Below, in pieces: positions 51,077 through 58,709 of a stretch of 64,000 bases of DNA. Source of the stretch: Thermopolyspora sp040678635 (lineage in GTDB: Bacteria; Actinomycetota; Actinomycetes; Streptosporangiales; Streptosporangiaceae); contig NZ_JBFATZ010000026.1 of NCBI RefSeq assembly GCF_040678635.1, positions 1 to 64,000 of the forward strand, written 5' to 3'. The notes beneath the pieces were generated by a model that had not been told where the DNA came from, did not search any database, and saw only the letters and a list, made by a program, of their open reading frames with translations. Both the position numbers and the translations under genes were made by a program. The first letter of the stretch is position 1; every line of letters starts with the position of its first letter.

Positions 51077-52309
51077 GTGGACCATGCCAACCACACCCTG
51101 CTGCAGGCGGGGAGCCAGACCGCCATCAGCGACCGCATGCGCGAGCTGCTCGCCCGCGCGGCTCAGGACCATGTGTACGAGCAGCGTACCCAGGGCGCCG
51201 TGCTCGACGAGATCCGGCAGCGGCTCGAAGGCATGGAATGGCTGCTCCGCGAGGTCAGGGAACGCGAACTCGGCGGGCTCAGCGGCACGCTGGAGACGGT
51301 CAGCGGACGGTTGGAGCACCTCGCGGGCAAGCCGCCCGCGTGGGCCGAGGGACTCGCCCGGCACGTGGACGTGGTCCGCGAGCAGGTGGACACCGTCAAG
51401 CTGCACATCGACGGCGTCCGGGGCGGCGTGGACGGCCTGCGCGGCGGCATCGACGGCCTGCACGCGGTCCTCGACAGCACCCGGGGCATCGCCGCCCAGA
51501 TGACCGAGTTCACCGGGCGGCTGGCGCAGCTGCAGGCGAGCATGGAGGCCGCGGCCGGGCGGTTCTCGCGGCTGGACAAGGCGGTCGCGGAGCTCACCCT
51601 GCGCGGCGAGCGCCTGGAGGGCGGGGTGCTCGACCTCTCCGAGAGCCTCACCGCCGCCGTCGAGCAGTCCGCCGGGCGCGTCGATGAGGTCTACAGCCGG
51701 GTCGAGAGCCTGGAGGCCCACCTGGACGACCGGTTCGGCAGCCTCGACCGGCGGCTCGACACGCTGGACGGCCGCGTCGAGAGCACCGACGAGTGCCTGG
51801 GGGACATCGACGCGCGGCTCGCCGGGCTCGACGGCCGCCTCGCCGCCGTCGACGCGCGCGTCGGCTGCCAGGACGACCGCTTCACCGCGCTCGAGGAACG
51901 CATGCTGGCGATCGAGAGCCGCATGCTGGGCGTGGACAACCGGCTCGCCGTCGCCGACACCCGCTCCGAACAGGTCAACGAGCGCCTCGACCTCATCGAC
52001 GACCACGTCGAGGCGGTCAACCAGCGCATCGGGCAGCTTCCCGCCACCCTCGACCTCGGCGAGCTGCGCACCCTGCTCCTGCAGGCCGTCACCGACCTGC
52101 GGGCCGGCCAGGCCGAGCGGTTCGACGCCGTGGAGAAACGGCTCGCCGGCACGGCCGCGCACCTGGTCCCCCTCCTGGAGGCCGTCAACGCGCGCCCCGA
52201 CCGGGAGGAGTTCACCGCCGCCGTCACCCGCCGGCTGGGCGCGCTTGAGGAGACCATGCTGGCCCTCGCCGAGGCGCTGCTGCGTCCCACCCGCAACGGC
52301 AAGGACTGA
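51077..52309 (+). CDS. Long coiled-coil protein with heptad-type repeats
   Basis: A 410-residue protein with AAGGAG seven bases before the GTG. It has no signal peptide or membrane segment. From residue 40 to about 330 the sequence is almost all predicted coiled coil, with imperfect 7- and 14-residue repeats of the kind DRRLDTLDGRVEST, DARLAGLDGRLAAVD, ERMLAIESRMLGVD. Leu/Val/Ile occupy the a/d positions and Asp/Arg/Glu the rest, so it should form a rod-like oligomer. Such proteins occur as cytoskeletal or scaffolding proteins in actinomycetes; the role is not known. Confidence 0.65.
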   Translation: MDHANHTLLQAGSQTAISDRMRELLARAAQDHVYEQRTQGAVLDEIRQRLEGMEWLLREVRERELGGLSGTLETVSGRLEHLAGKPPAWAEGLARHVDVVREQVDTVKLHIDGVRGGVDGLRGGIDGLHAVLDSTRGIAAQMTEFTGRLAQLQASMEAAAGRFSRLDKAVAELTLRGERLEGGVLDLSESLTAAVEQSAGRVDEVYSRVESLEAHLDDRFGSLDRRLDTLDGRVESTDECLGDIDARLAGLDGRLAAVDARVGCQDDRFTALEERMLAIESRMLGVDNRLAVADTRSEQVNERLDLIDDHVEAVNQRIGQLPATLDLGELRTLLLQAVTDLRAGQAERFDAVEKRLAGTAAHLVPLLEAVNARPDREEFTAAVTRRLGALEETMLALAEALLRPTRNGKD

Positions 52310-52327
52310 CCCCGTCGTCGTCGGTCG

Positions 52328-53359
52328 TCAGACGCGGACGGACGTCACCGGCAGCGAGGAGTCGGCCGGGATCTCCAGGGACGACGGCGGCAGTCCCGCG
52401 ATCGCCAGCTCCGCGCCGAGGGCCGCGACCATGGCGCCGTTGTCGGTGCACAGGCCCGGGCGGGGGACGCGCAGGCGTACGCCCGCGGCGTCGCAGCGCT
52501 CCTGCGCCAGGGCGCGCAGCCGGGAGTTCGCCGCCACGCCGCCGCCGATGAGCAGGTCCTTGACGTCGTAGCGCGCGCAGGCCTGCAGCGCCTTGCGGGT
52601 GAGCACGTCGACGACCGACTCCTGGAAGGAGGCCGCCACGTCGGCGACCGGCACCGGCTCGCCGTTCACCTCGCGCGCCTCCACCCACCGGGCCACCGCC
52701 GTCTTCAGGCCGGAGAAGGAGAAGTCCAAGGTGCCGTCGTCGTACTTGCCGCGCGGGAAGGCGATCGCCGCGCCCGAGCCGGAGCCGGCGGCGCGGTCGA
52801 TGTGCGGGCCGCCCGGGAACGGCAGGCCCAGCACCCGGGCCACCTTGTCGAACGCCTCGCCCGCCGCGTCGTCGACCGTCGAGCCGAGCGAGATGACCTC
52901 CCGCGCCACGTCGGTGACGAGCAGCAGCGAGGAGTGCCCGCCGGAGACCAGCAGCGCCACGCAGGGCTTGGGCAGCGGGCCGTGTTCGAGCTGGTCGACG
53001 GCGACGTGGGCGGCGAGGTGGTTGACGCCGTACAGCGGCACGCCCAGGCCCATCGCGTACGCCTTCGCGGCGGCGACGCCCACCAGCAGCGCCCCGGCGA
53101 GGCCCGGACCGGCGGTGACCGCGACGGCGTCGATGTCGGAGAACGTCACCCCGGCCCGGGCGAGCGCCCGCTCGACCGTGGGCGTCATCGCCTCCAGGTG
53201 GGCGCGCGAGGCGACCTCGGGCACCACGCCGCCGAACCGGGCGTGCTCGTCCACGCTGGAGGCGACCGCGTCGGCCAGCAGCGTGTGACCGCGTACCAGA
53301 CCCACGCCGGTCTCGTCGCAGGAGGTCTCGATGCCCAGCACCAGGGGGGCGTCACCCAT
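52328..53359 (-). CDS. tsaD: tRNA t6A-modification enzyme TsaD
   Basis: A 343-residue ASKHA-fold protein. Motifs are LGIETSCDETGVGLV, the metal-binding HLAAHVAVD (two histidines), VSGGHSSLLLV, DDAAGEAFDKVARVLG, FSFSGLKTAV and the closing CTDNGAMVAALG. With TsaB and TsaE it adds threonylcarbamoyl to A37 of ANN-decoding tRNAs. The ATG at 53359 follows family length; the longer frame upstream is not conserved. It is the last gene of the tsaB-rimI-tsaD run and converges with the coiled-coil gene. Confidence 0.95.
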   Translation of the reverse strand: MGDAPLVLGIETSCDETGVGLVRGHTLLADAVASSVDEHARFGGVVPEVASRAHLEAMTPTVERALARAGVTFSDIDAVAVTAGPGLAGALLVGVAAAKAYAMGLGVPLYGVNHLAAHVAVDQLEHGPLPKPCVALLVSGGHSSLLLVTDVAREVISLGSTVDDAAGEAFDKVARVLGLPFPGGPHIDRAAGSGSGAAIAFPRGKYDDGTLDFSFSGLKTAVARWVEAREVNGEPVPVADVAASFQESVVDVLTRKALQACARYDVKDLLIGGGVAANSRLRALAQERCDAAGVRLRVPRPGLCTDNGAMVAALGAELAIAGLPPSSLEIPADSSLPVTSVRV

Positions 53360-53430
53360 CGTCAGCAAGCCTTCTGTTCGTCGTCGAGCCGTTCCTCGTC
53401 GAGCTGCTGTCGAGCTGCTCGCCCGAGGCG

Positions 53431-53898
53431 TCATCGGAGCTTCTTCATCATCGTGTAGGCGTCGGTGCCGTCGTCGTAGTAGCGGCGGCGCACGCCGATG
53501 CGTTCGAAACCGAACCGTTCGTACATCGCCTGGGCGGGCGGGTTGTCCGCGCGCACCTCAAGGAAGACGCACTCGGCGCCGCGCCGTACCGCCTCCTCGA
53601 TCAGCTCCGACAGCAGCGCGCGGCCGATGCCCGTGCGCCGCCGCTCCGCGCGCACCGCGATCGTCTGCACGTCGGCCTGGTCGCCGGCGGCGGCGAGGCC
53701 CGCGTAGGCGACGATCTCGCCGTCGGCGACGGCGACGAGGTAGTGCCGGGTGCGCGGCTGGTCGGCGAGCTCGCCGCGCATCATGCCCTCGCTCCAGGCG
53801 TCGAGCGGGAAGGTCTCCCGCTCCAGCCGCATCACCTCGGGGATGTCCTCGACCGTCATCTGCCGGATGATGTAGGGCCCCGGGGCGGATTCGGTCAC
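53431..53898 (-). CDS. rimI: Ribosomal-protein-S18-type N-acetyltransferase RimI
   Basis: A 155-residue GNAT protein. The acetyl-CoA loop is AVRAERRRTGIGRALLSEL (R-x2-G-x-G/A as RTGIGRA). ADNPPAQAMYERFGFERIG is the motif B/C region typical of RimI. It acetylates protein N-termini, classically S18. Its GTG overlaps the tsaB stop (GTGA), a conserved linkage. Confidence 0.93.
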   Translation of the reverse strand: MTESAPGPYIIRQMTVEDIPEVMRLERETFPLDAWSEGMMRGELADQPRTRHYLVAVADGEIVAYAGLAAAGDQADVQTIAVRAERRRTGIGRALLSELIEEAVRRGAECVFLEVRADNPPAQAMYERFGFERIGVRRRYYDDGTDAYTMMKKLR

Positions 53899-54542
53899 GC
53901 GGTCACCTTCTTCGCCGGGCCGGGCACTCGGGCGTCGGGGCGGCGCAGATAGATCGGGTGCGGGGGGTCGAAGGGTGCCCCCGCGGCGAGCCGCCCGGCG
54001 GCCAGCGCGGCGAGGGCCGCGCCCGACGGGTACACGGGGCCGATAATCCGCTCGGGGCCGATGATCTCGGCGTACAGGCGCCCGCCCGCGCCCGCGACCG
54101 GCAGGTCGGGCGGCAGCGCGCCGGGGCGGTCCACGGCCGGGCCGCCGATCCGGGCGCCCGTCTCGTCGTAGGACGCCCAGAACACCTCCTTGCGCCGCGC
54201 GTCCGTCGCCACCAGGAACGGGCCGGCTACCTCGGTCGCGTAGGCGACCACGTCCAGCGTGCAGACGCCGTACGCCGGGGCACCGGTGGTGGAGGACAGC
54301 GCCTGCGCCGTCATCAGGCCGACCCGCAGACCCGTGTACGGCCCCGGCCCGGAGCCGGAGACGATCGCCGTGACGTCCCGCAGGGAAACGCCGGCGTCGC
54401 TCAGCACCGCCTCGATCGTGGGCACGAGCAGCTCGCCGTGCCGCCGCGCGTCCACGGTCGTGCGCTCCGCCAGGACGCGGTCGCCGTCATGGACGGCGGC
54501 GGTTACCGCAGGCGTCGCGGTGTCAAAGGCCAAGACCAGCAC
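53895..54542 (-). CDS. tsaB: tRNA t6A-modification protein TsaB
   Basis: A 215-residue ASKHA-fold protein. The opening VLAFDTATPAVTAAV, HGELLVPTIEAVL and the GSGPGPYTGLRVGLMTAQAL segment are diagnostic. It dimerises with TsaD and is needed for threonylcarbamoyl transfer. GTG start. The upstream interval holds two 46-bp direct repeats and separates tsaB from the sortase genes that split it from tsaE. Confidence 0.93.
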   Translation of the reverse strand: MLVLAFDTATPAVTAAVHDGDRVLAERTTVDARRHGELLVPTIEAVLSDAGVSLRDVTAIVSGSGPGPYTGLRVGLMTAQALSSTTGAPAYGVCTLDVVAYATEVAGPFLVATDARRKEVFWASYDETGARIGGPAVDRPGALPPDLPVAGAGGRLYAEIIGPERIIGPVYPSGAALAALAAGRLAAGAPFDPPHPIYLRRPDARVPGPAKKVTA

Positions 54543-54562
54543 AAACCTAAATCCTAGCTGTA

Positions 54563-54730
54563 TTCAATGCGACGCTAGCGCGTCGCGGCGAGGGGGCTCA
54601 GAACCCGGCGTCTTCCCTCCTCACTCCGGAGCCCCTGCGGGCCTCCTGCGTTCGTCAGTCCAGACACCGGCGCCCCCTCGCGGGTTCAATGCGACGCTAG
54701 CGCGTCGCGGCGAGGGGGCTCAGAACCCGG
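54563..54730. repeat. Pair of identical 46-bp direct repeats (54563-54608 and 54685-54730)
   Basis: Both copies begin TTCAATGCGACGCTAG and end AGAACCCGG with no mismatch seen. Each contains a palindrome, GCGACGC-TAGC-GCGTCGC (one arm shifted by a base). Between them, GCCCCCTCGC is complementary to GCGAGGGGGC inside each repeat, so alternative hairpins are possible. The region separates tsaB from the sortase gene. Confidence 0.92.
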
Positions 54731-54737
54731 TGGTGGG

Positions 54738-55295
54738 CTACGTGATCAGGGAGGCGTAGACGATGATGTTGTCGCGGTACTGGTGCTGGGACCAGTCGAA
54801 GGTGCCGCCGCAGGTGACCAGGCGCAGGCCGTCCTCCAGGTAGACGCGTTCGGCGGGGAAGCGGTTTTTGGGGATCTGCTCGACTTTGTCGACGCGGTAT
54901 CGGGCGACCTTGCCGTCGCTGCGCGTGACCTTGACCACGGCGCCCTTGCGGACCTCGCGGAGCCGGTAGAAGACGGCGGCGGCCTTCTTGGTGTCGACGT
55001 GGCCGATGATGACCGAGGCGCCGCGCTCCCCCGGGACGACGCTGTTCTTGTACCAGCCGGCCATCTGCGGCTTCTCGTACGGCGGCAGCTCGACGTCGCC
55101 CTCCTTGGTGAGGCCGAGCTTCATCAGCGGCGCGTCGAGCTTCAGCGACGGGATGTCGATGCGCTGCGGCGTCACGGCGGCGACGCGGGCCGACGCGATC
55201 TCCTCCTTCTTCTCCTGCCCGTCACGGCCGACGATGGCGTACAGAACGGTGCCCGTGAGCACACCGGCCACGACGACGCGTTTCCACTGGGTCAT
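54738..55295 (-). CDS. Class E/F sortase
   Basis: A 185-residue transpeptidase with an N-terminal membrane anchor (RVVVAGVLTGTVLYAIV, residues 6-22). The catalytic triad is H99 (VIIGHVDT), C162 (RLVTCGG) and R174 (QYRDNIIVYAS). It joins sorted surface proteins to the cell wall. Its ATG overlaps the stop of the gene encoding an LPXTG protein, the likely substrate. The cassette lies between tsaE and tsaB, which are normally neighbours. Confidence 0.9.
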   Translation of the reverse strand: MTQWKRVVVAGVLTGTVLYAIVGRDGQEKKEEIASARVAAVTPQRIDIPSLKLDAPLMKLGLTKEGDVELPPYEKPQMAGWYKNSVVPGERGASVIIGHVDTKKAAAVFYRLREVRKGAVVKVTRSDGKVARYRVDKVEQIPKNRFPAERVYLEDGLRLVTCGGTFDWSQHQYRDNIIVYASLIT

Positions 55296-55939
55296 CGCGC
55301 CCGGCGGCGGACCAACATGACGCCGGCGCAGATCACGGCCGCGGCGGCCAGCCCGGTGACCGGCAGCGGGATGCCGGAGTCCTCGGCCGGGCCGCCCGCG
55401 GCGGTGCCGCCGCCGCCCGCGTGCGGGGCCCGGGTCGGGATCGTGGTACGGGTGCGGGTCGGGGTGGAGCGCGGCCGGGCGGTGATGGTCAGGCGGGCGG
55501 TGCCGGTGTCGTTGGTGCCCTCACATCTGACCTCGACGTTGTATGTGCCGGGCCTGGCGTCGGCGCTCAGCAGGGCGAAGCCGCGCACCTCGGGGGTGGC
55601 GGGGGTGGCGCCATCGCCGTTCGCCGACGGGGTGACGGTGGGCTGGGCCAGCGTGACGACGCCGGTGAAGGCGCTCGACCGCGCGGTCGCCCGGTATTCG
55701 GTGCCGCCCTGCGGGAACGGGCAGAACGCCCGGATCCGGATGGACTTGGTGGTGCCGCCGGTGGTCCTCGCCGGGTTCAGCTCGACCCGGACCGGCTGGC
55801 GGCTCGCCGGGGCCGTGGCCGTGGCCGCCGGGGTGGAGCTCGGGGAGGTCGACTGGGCCTCCGCCGTACAGGCGGCGGTGCCGAGCAGACCCAGCGTTCC
55901 CGCCAACGCGACTTGACCGATCTTGCGCACGCCGCACAC
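55292..55939 (-). CDS. Secreted LPXTG-anchored surface protein
   Basis: A 215-residue protein with a signal peptide (QVALAGTLGLLGTAAC, cleavage near residue 23-28). A Thr/Ser/Pro-rich spacer, an Ig-like region (VRVELNPARTTGG ... YNVEVRCEGTNDTG) and a Thr/Arg/Pro stalk follow. The sorting signal at the end is complete: LPVTG (192-196), a hydrophobic stretch LAAAAVICAGVMLV and the basic tail RRRAR. GTG 55930 is an alternative start. Its stop overlaps the sortase ATG, so the pair forms a dedicated unit. A cysteine in the signal peptide could also make it a lipoprotein, but the lipobox is poor. Confidence 0.8.
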   Translation of the reverse strand: MCGVRKIGQVALAGTLGLLGTAACTAEAQSTSPSSTPAATATAPASRQPVRVELNPARTTGGTTKSIRIRAFCPFPQGGTEYRATARSSAFTGVVTLAQPTVTPSANGDGATPATPEVRGFALLSADARPGTYNVEVRCEGTNDTGTARLTITARPRSTPTRTRTTIPTRAPHAGGGGTAAGGPAEDSGIPLPVTGLAAAAVICAGVMLVRRRAR

Positions 55940-56067
55940 TCCCGCCTCGCCGTTGACCCGACCGCCCGATCACGTTACCTGCTGCTGACCGTCATACCCC
56001 GAAAATATAGACCAACCCCCTTGAGGCGATCTTCCATGCGAGTAATCCGGACTAGATCAGACGGCGA

Positions 56068-56511
56068 TCAGGACGCGCGGGACCAGCGGGGGCCGACCCC
56101 GGTGATGGTGACCAGGCGCTCGTCGCCCGACTCGCCGGGCGCGATGTCGATCTCCAGGCGGTCCTCGTTGAGCGCCTCGACGAGGTCCTCCCCCCACTCC
56201 ACGACCGTCACCGACTCCTCCAGGGACGCGTCGAGGTCGAGGTCGTCGACCTCCAGCCGCCCGCCGAGGCGGTAGGCGTCCACGTGGACCAGGTCGGGGC
56301 CGTCGCACAGCGACGGGTGCACGCGGGCGATCACGAACGTCGGCGAGGTGATCGGGCCGCGCACCTTGAGCCCCTCGGCGATGCCCTGCACCAGGGTGGT
56401 CTTGCCCGCGCCGAGCGGCCCCGACAGCACCACCAGGTCGCCGGGCCGCAGCCGGGTGGCGAGCTCGGCGCCGAGCTCGCGCATCTCCTCGGCGGTGCGC
56501 GCCCTCCTCAC
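56068..56511 (-). CDS. tsaE: tRNA t6A-modification ATPase TsaE
   Basis: A 147-residue P-loop ATPase: VVLSGPLGAGKTTLVQGIA (Walker A), SPTFVIARVH, VHVDAYRLGG and VVEWGEDLVEAL. It supports TsaBD during t6A synthesis. The GTG at 56511 overlaps the stop of the hydrolase gene (GTGA). Confidence 0.93.
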   Translation of the reverse strand: MRRARTAEEMRELGAELATRLRPGDLVVLSGPLGAGKTTLVQGIAEGLKVRGPITSPTFVIARVHPSLCDGPDLVHVDAYRLGGRLEVDDLDLDASLEESVTVVEWGEDLVEALNEDRLEIDIAPGESGDERLVTITGVGPRWSRAS

Positions 56512-57560
56512 CGGTTCTCCCCCTGCACCCGCTTGAGCAGGTCGCGCAGCGCGTCGTTGACCACCTGGGGCCGCTCCATCTGCACCAGGTGGGAGGTGCC
56601 CGCCACCACCTCCAGATGGGCCGAGGGCACCACCTCCGCGATCGCGCGGCTGTGGTCCGGCGGGGTCAGCCAGTCCTTGTCCCCCACGATGATCGAGGTC
56701 GGCACCTTGTCCAGCACGTCCAGCGCGGACAGCTTGTCGTGGGCCATCAGCGCCGGGTAGAAGTCGGCGATCACGTCGGTCGGCGTCGAGCGGATCATCG
56801 TGTCGACGAAGTCGACGAGCGTGGGGCTGACGTTGCGCGAGTCGCCGAACCCGAACAGGCGCATCGCCAGGAACGACACGTCGCTGCCGACCTGCCGGCC
56901 GCGATCCACCAGGGCGGCCCGGCGGCCGAGCGCGGCGACGGCCTGCGGGGCCACCCGGTGCACGGCCTTGGCCACCAGGGCGGGCAGGCCCAGCGTCACC
57001 TCCGCCAGCCTCCCGGCCGAGGTGGAGATCAGCGCGACCCCCTGGATCCGGTCGCCGAACAGCTCCGGATACCGCTCCGCGAGCGCCATCACGGTCATGC
57101 CGCCCATGGAGTGGCCGACCAGCACGCACGGGCCCGGCACCTGGGCGTCGAGCACGTCGCGCAGGTCGTCGCCGAGCCGGTCGATGGTGCGGTCGGTGAC
57201 GCCGTCGCGCTGGGACCGGCCGTGGCAGCGCTGGTCCCACAGCACGAGCCGGTACGCGTCGCGCAGGTCGCGGCGCTGATAGTGCCAGGAGTCCAGATTG
57301 AGCGTGTAGCCGTGGCACAGCACCACGGTCAGCGGCGCGTCCTGCGGCCCGTCGAGCTCCACGTGCAGCCGCACGCCGTCGGAGGCGGTGACGTTCACCT
57401 CCTGCCCGCGCAGCTCGCCGAACGGCTCGCTCGCCTCGGGGTCGGGACGCAGGCGAATGCGCCCGACGGCGTACCTTTTGGCCAGAGCCGCCGTCGCCAC
57501 ACCCGCCGAAGCGGCTCCGACGACGGCCCCCGCGATCCCGACCCTTCGCCGCCTGCTCAC
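56508..57560 (-). CDS. Alpha/beta hydrolase
   Basis: A 350-residue protein. An N-terminal hydrophobic stretch (GIAGAVVGAASAGVATAALA) anchors it in or sends it across the membrane. The hydrolase fold shows VVLCHGYTLNLDSWH (oxyanion hole), the nucleophile elbow VGHSMGGMT (Ser), and GDKDWLTPP and GTSHLVQMERP with the acid and histidine. The substrate is unknown. Its place between alr and tsaE is conserved in actinomycetes. Confidence 0.85.
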   Translation of the reverse strand: MSRRRRVGIAGAVVGAASAGVATAALAKRYAVGRIRLRPDPEASEPFGELRGQEVNVTASDGVRLHVELDGPQDAPLTVVLCHGYTLNLDSWHYQRRDLRDAYRLVLWDQRCHGRSQRDGVTDRTIDRLGDDLRDVLDAQVPGPCVLVGHSMGGMTVMALAERYPELFGDRIQGVALISTSAGRLAEVTLGLPALVAKAVHRVAPQAVAALGRRAALVDRGRQVGSDVSFLAMRLFGFGDSRNVSPTLVDFVDTMIRSTPTDVIADFYPALMAHDKLSALDVLDKVPTSIIVGDKDWLTPPDHSRAIAEVVPSAHLEVVAGTSHLVQMERPQVVNDALRDLLKRVQGENR

Positions 57561-57569
57561 GGACCCTCC

Positions 57570-58709
57570 TTACCGCACACCCTCATGCCGGTAGACGCGC
57601 GGCACGCGCGCACCGATCCTCGTCACGATCTCATGGCTGATCGTGCCGAGGGAATCCGCCCACTCCTGAGCGGTCGGCTCGCCGTCGTCCCCCGGCCCGA
57701 ACAGGATGACCTCGTCACCCGCCGCGACCGGATCGTCACCCAGGTCGATCACGAACTGGTCCATGCAGACCCGCCCGGCGACCCGCCGTCTGCGGCCCGC
57801 CGCGAGCACGTGCCCACGATTGGACAGTCCACGCATCACGCCGTCGGCGTACCCCAGGGGAACCAGGCCGAGCGTGGTCTCGCGATCGGTGACGTACAGG
57901 TGGCCGTAGGAGACGCCGGACCCGGCCGGCACCCGCTTGACCAGGGCGAGGCGCGCGACGAGCGTCATCGCCGGGCGCAGCCCGAAGTCGCCCGCCTCGG
58001 GGATCGGGCTCAGGCCGTAGACGGCGATTCCCGGACGCACCATGTCATAGCGCGCCTCCGGCAGGGTGATGGTCGCGGCCGAGTTGGCGATGTGGCGGAT
58101 CACGTGGGAACCGGCCGCGCCGAGCTTGTCGGCGAGGTTGAGCGCCTCATCGAACGCCGCGAGTTGCGCGGCGATCGAGGGGTGGCCGGGGATGTCGGCG
58201 CACGCGAAGTGCGACCACAGGCCGACGATCTCGACGACGCCCCCGGCCTGCGCGGCGAGCGCGCGATCCAGCAGGGCCGGCCACAGCGCCAGCGGCGCGC
58301 CGCCGCGCGAGATGCCGGTGTCGGCCTTCAGGTGCACCCGAGCCGTCCGGCCGGTACGGCGGGCCGCCTCCGCGATCCGGTCAAGGATCCCCGGATCGCC
58401 CGCCGACAGCTCCACGTCACGCTCGACCGCCTCGTCCAGCGGCTCGCCCGGCGTGAGGATCCACGACAGGATCGGGGCGGTGATCCCGGCCGCGCGCAGC
58501 GTGAGCGCCTCGCTCACCAGCGCGGTGCCGAGCCGGGTCGCGCCCGCCGCCAGGCAGGCGCGGGCGCAGGGAACGATCCCGTGGCCGTACCCGTCCGCCT
58601 TGACCGCCGCCATCACCTCGGCGCCGGCGGCGTGCCCGCGCAGCACGGAGATGTTGTGGGCGATCGCCGCGAGATCCACACGGGCCTCGGCGGGGGCAGC
58701 AGCGCTCAT
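57570..58709 (-). CDS. alr: Alanine racemase
   Basis: A 379-residue PLP enzyme. Lysine K37 in MAAVKADGYGHG binds PLP; the tyrosine base is in GSGVSYGHLYV, and MDQFVIDLG is the C-terminal domain's signature. It makes D-alanine for peptidoglycan. ATG 58709 overlaps the nnr stop (ATGA). Confidence 0.95.
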   Translation of the reverse strand: MSAAAPAEARVDLAAIAHNISVLRGHAAGAEVMAAVKADGYGHGIVPCARACLAAGATRLGTALVSEALTLRAAGITAPILSWILTPGEPLDEAVERDVELSAGDPGILDRIAEAARRTGRTARVHLKADTGISRGGAPLALWPALLDRALAAQAGGVVEIVGLWSHFACADIPGHPSIAAQLAAFDEALNLADKLGAAGSHVIRHIANSAATITLPEARYDMVRPGIAVYGLSPIPEAGDFGLRPAMTLVARLALVKRVPAGSGVSYGHLYVTDRETTLGLVPLGYADGVMRGLSNRGHVLAAGRRRRVAGRVCMDQFVIDLGDDPVAAGDEVILFGPGDDGEPTAQEWADSLGTISHEIVTRIGARVPRVYRHEGVR

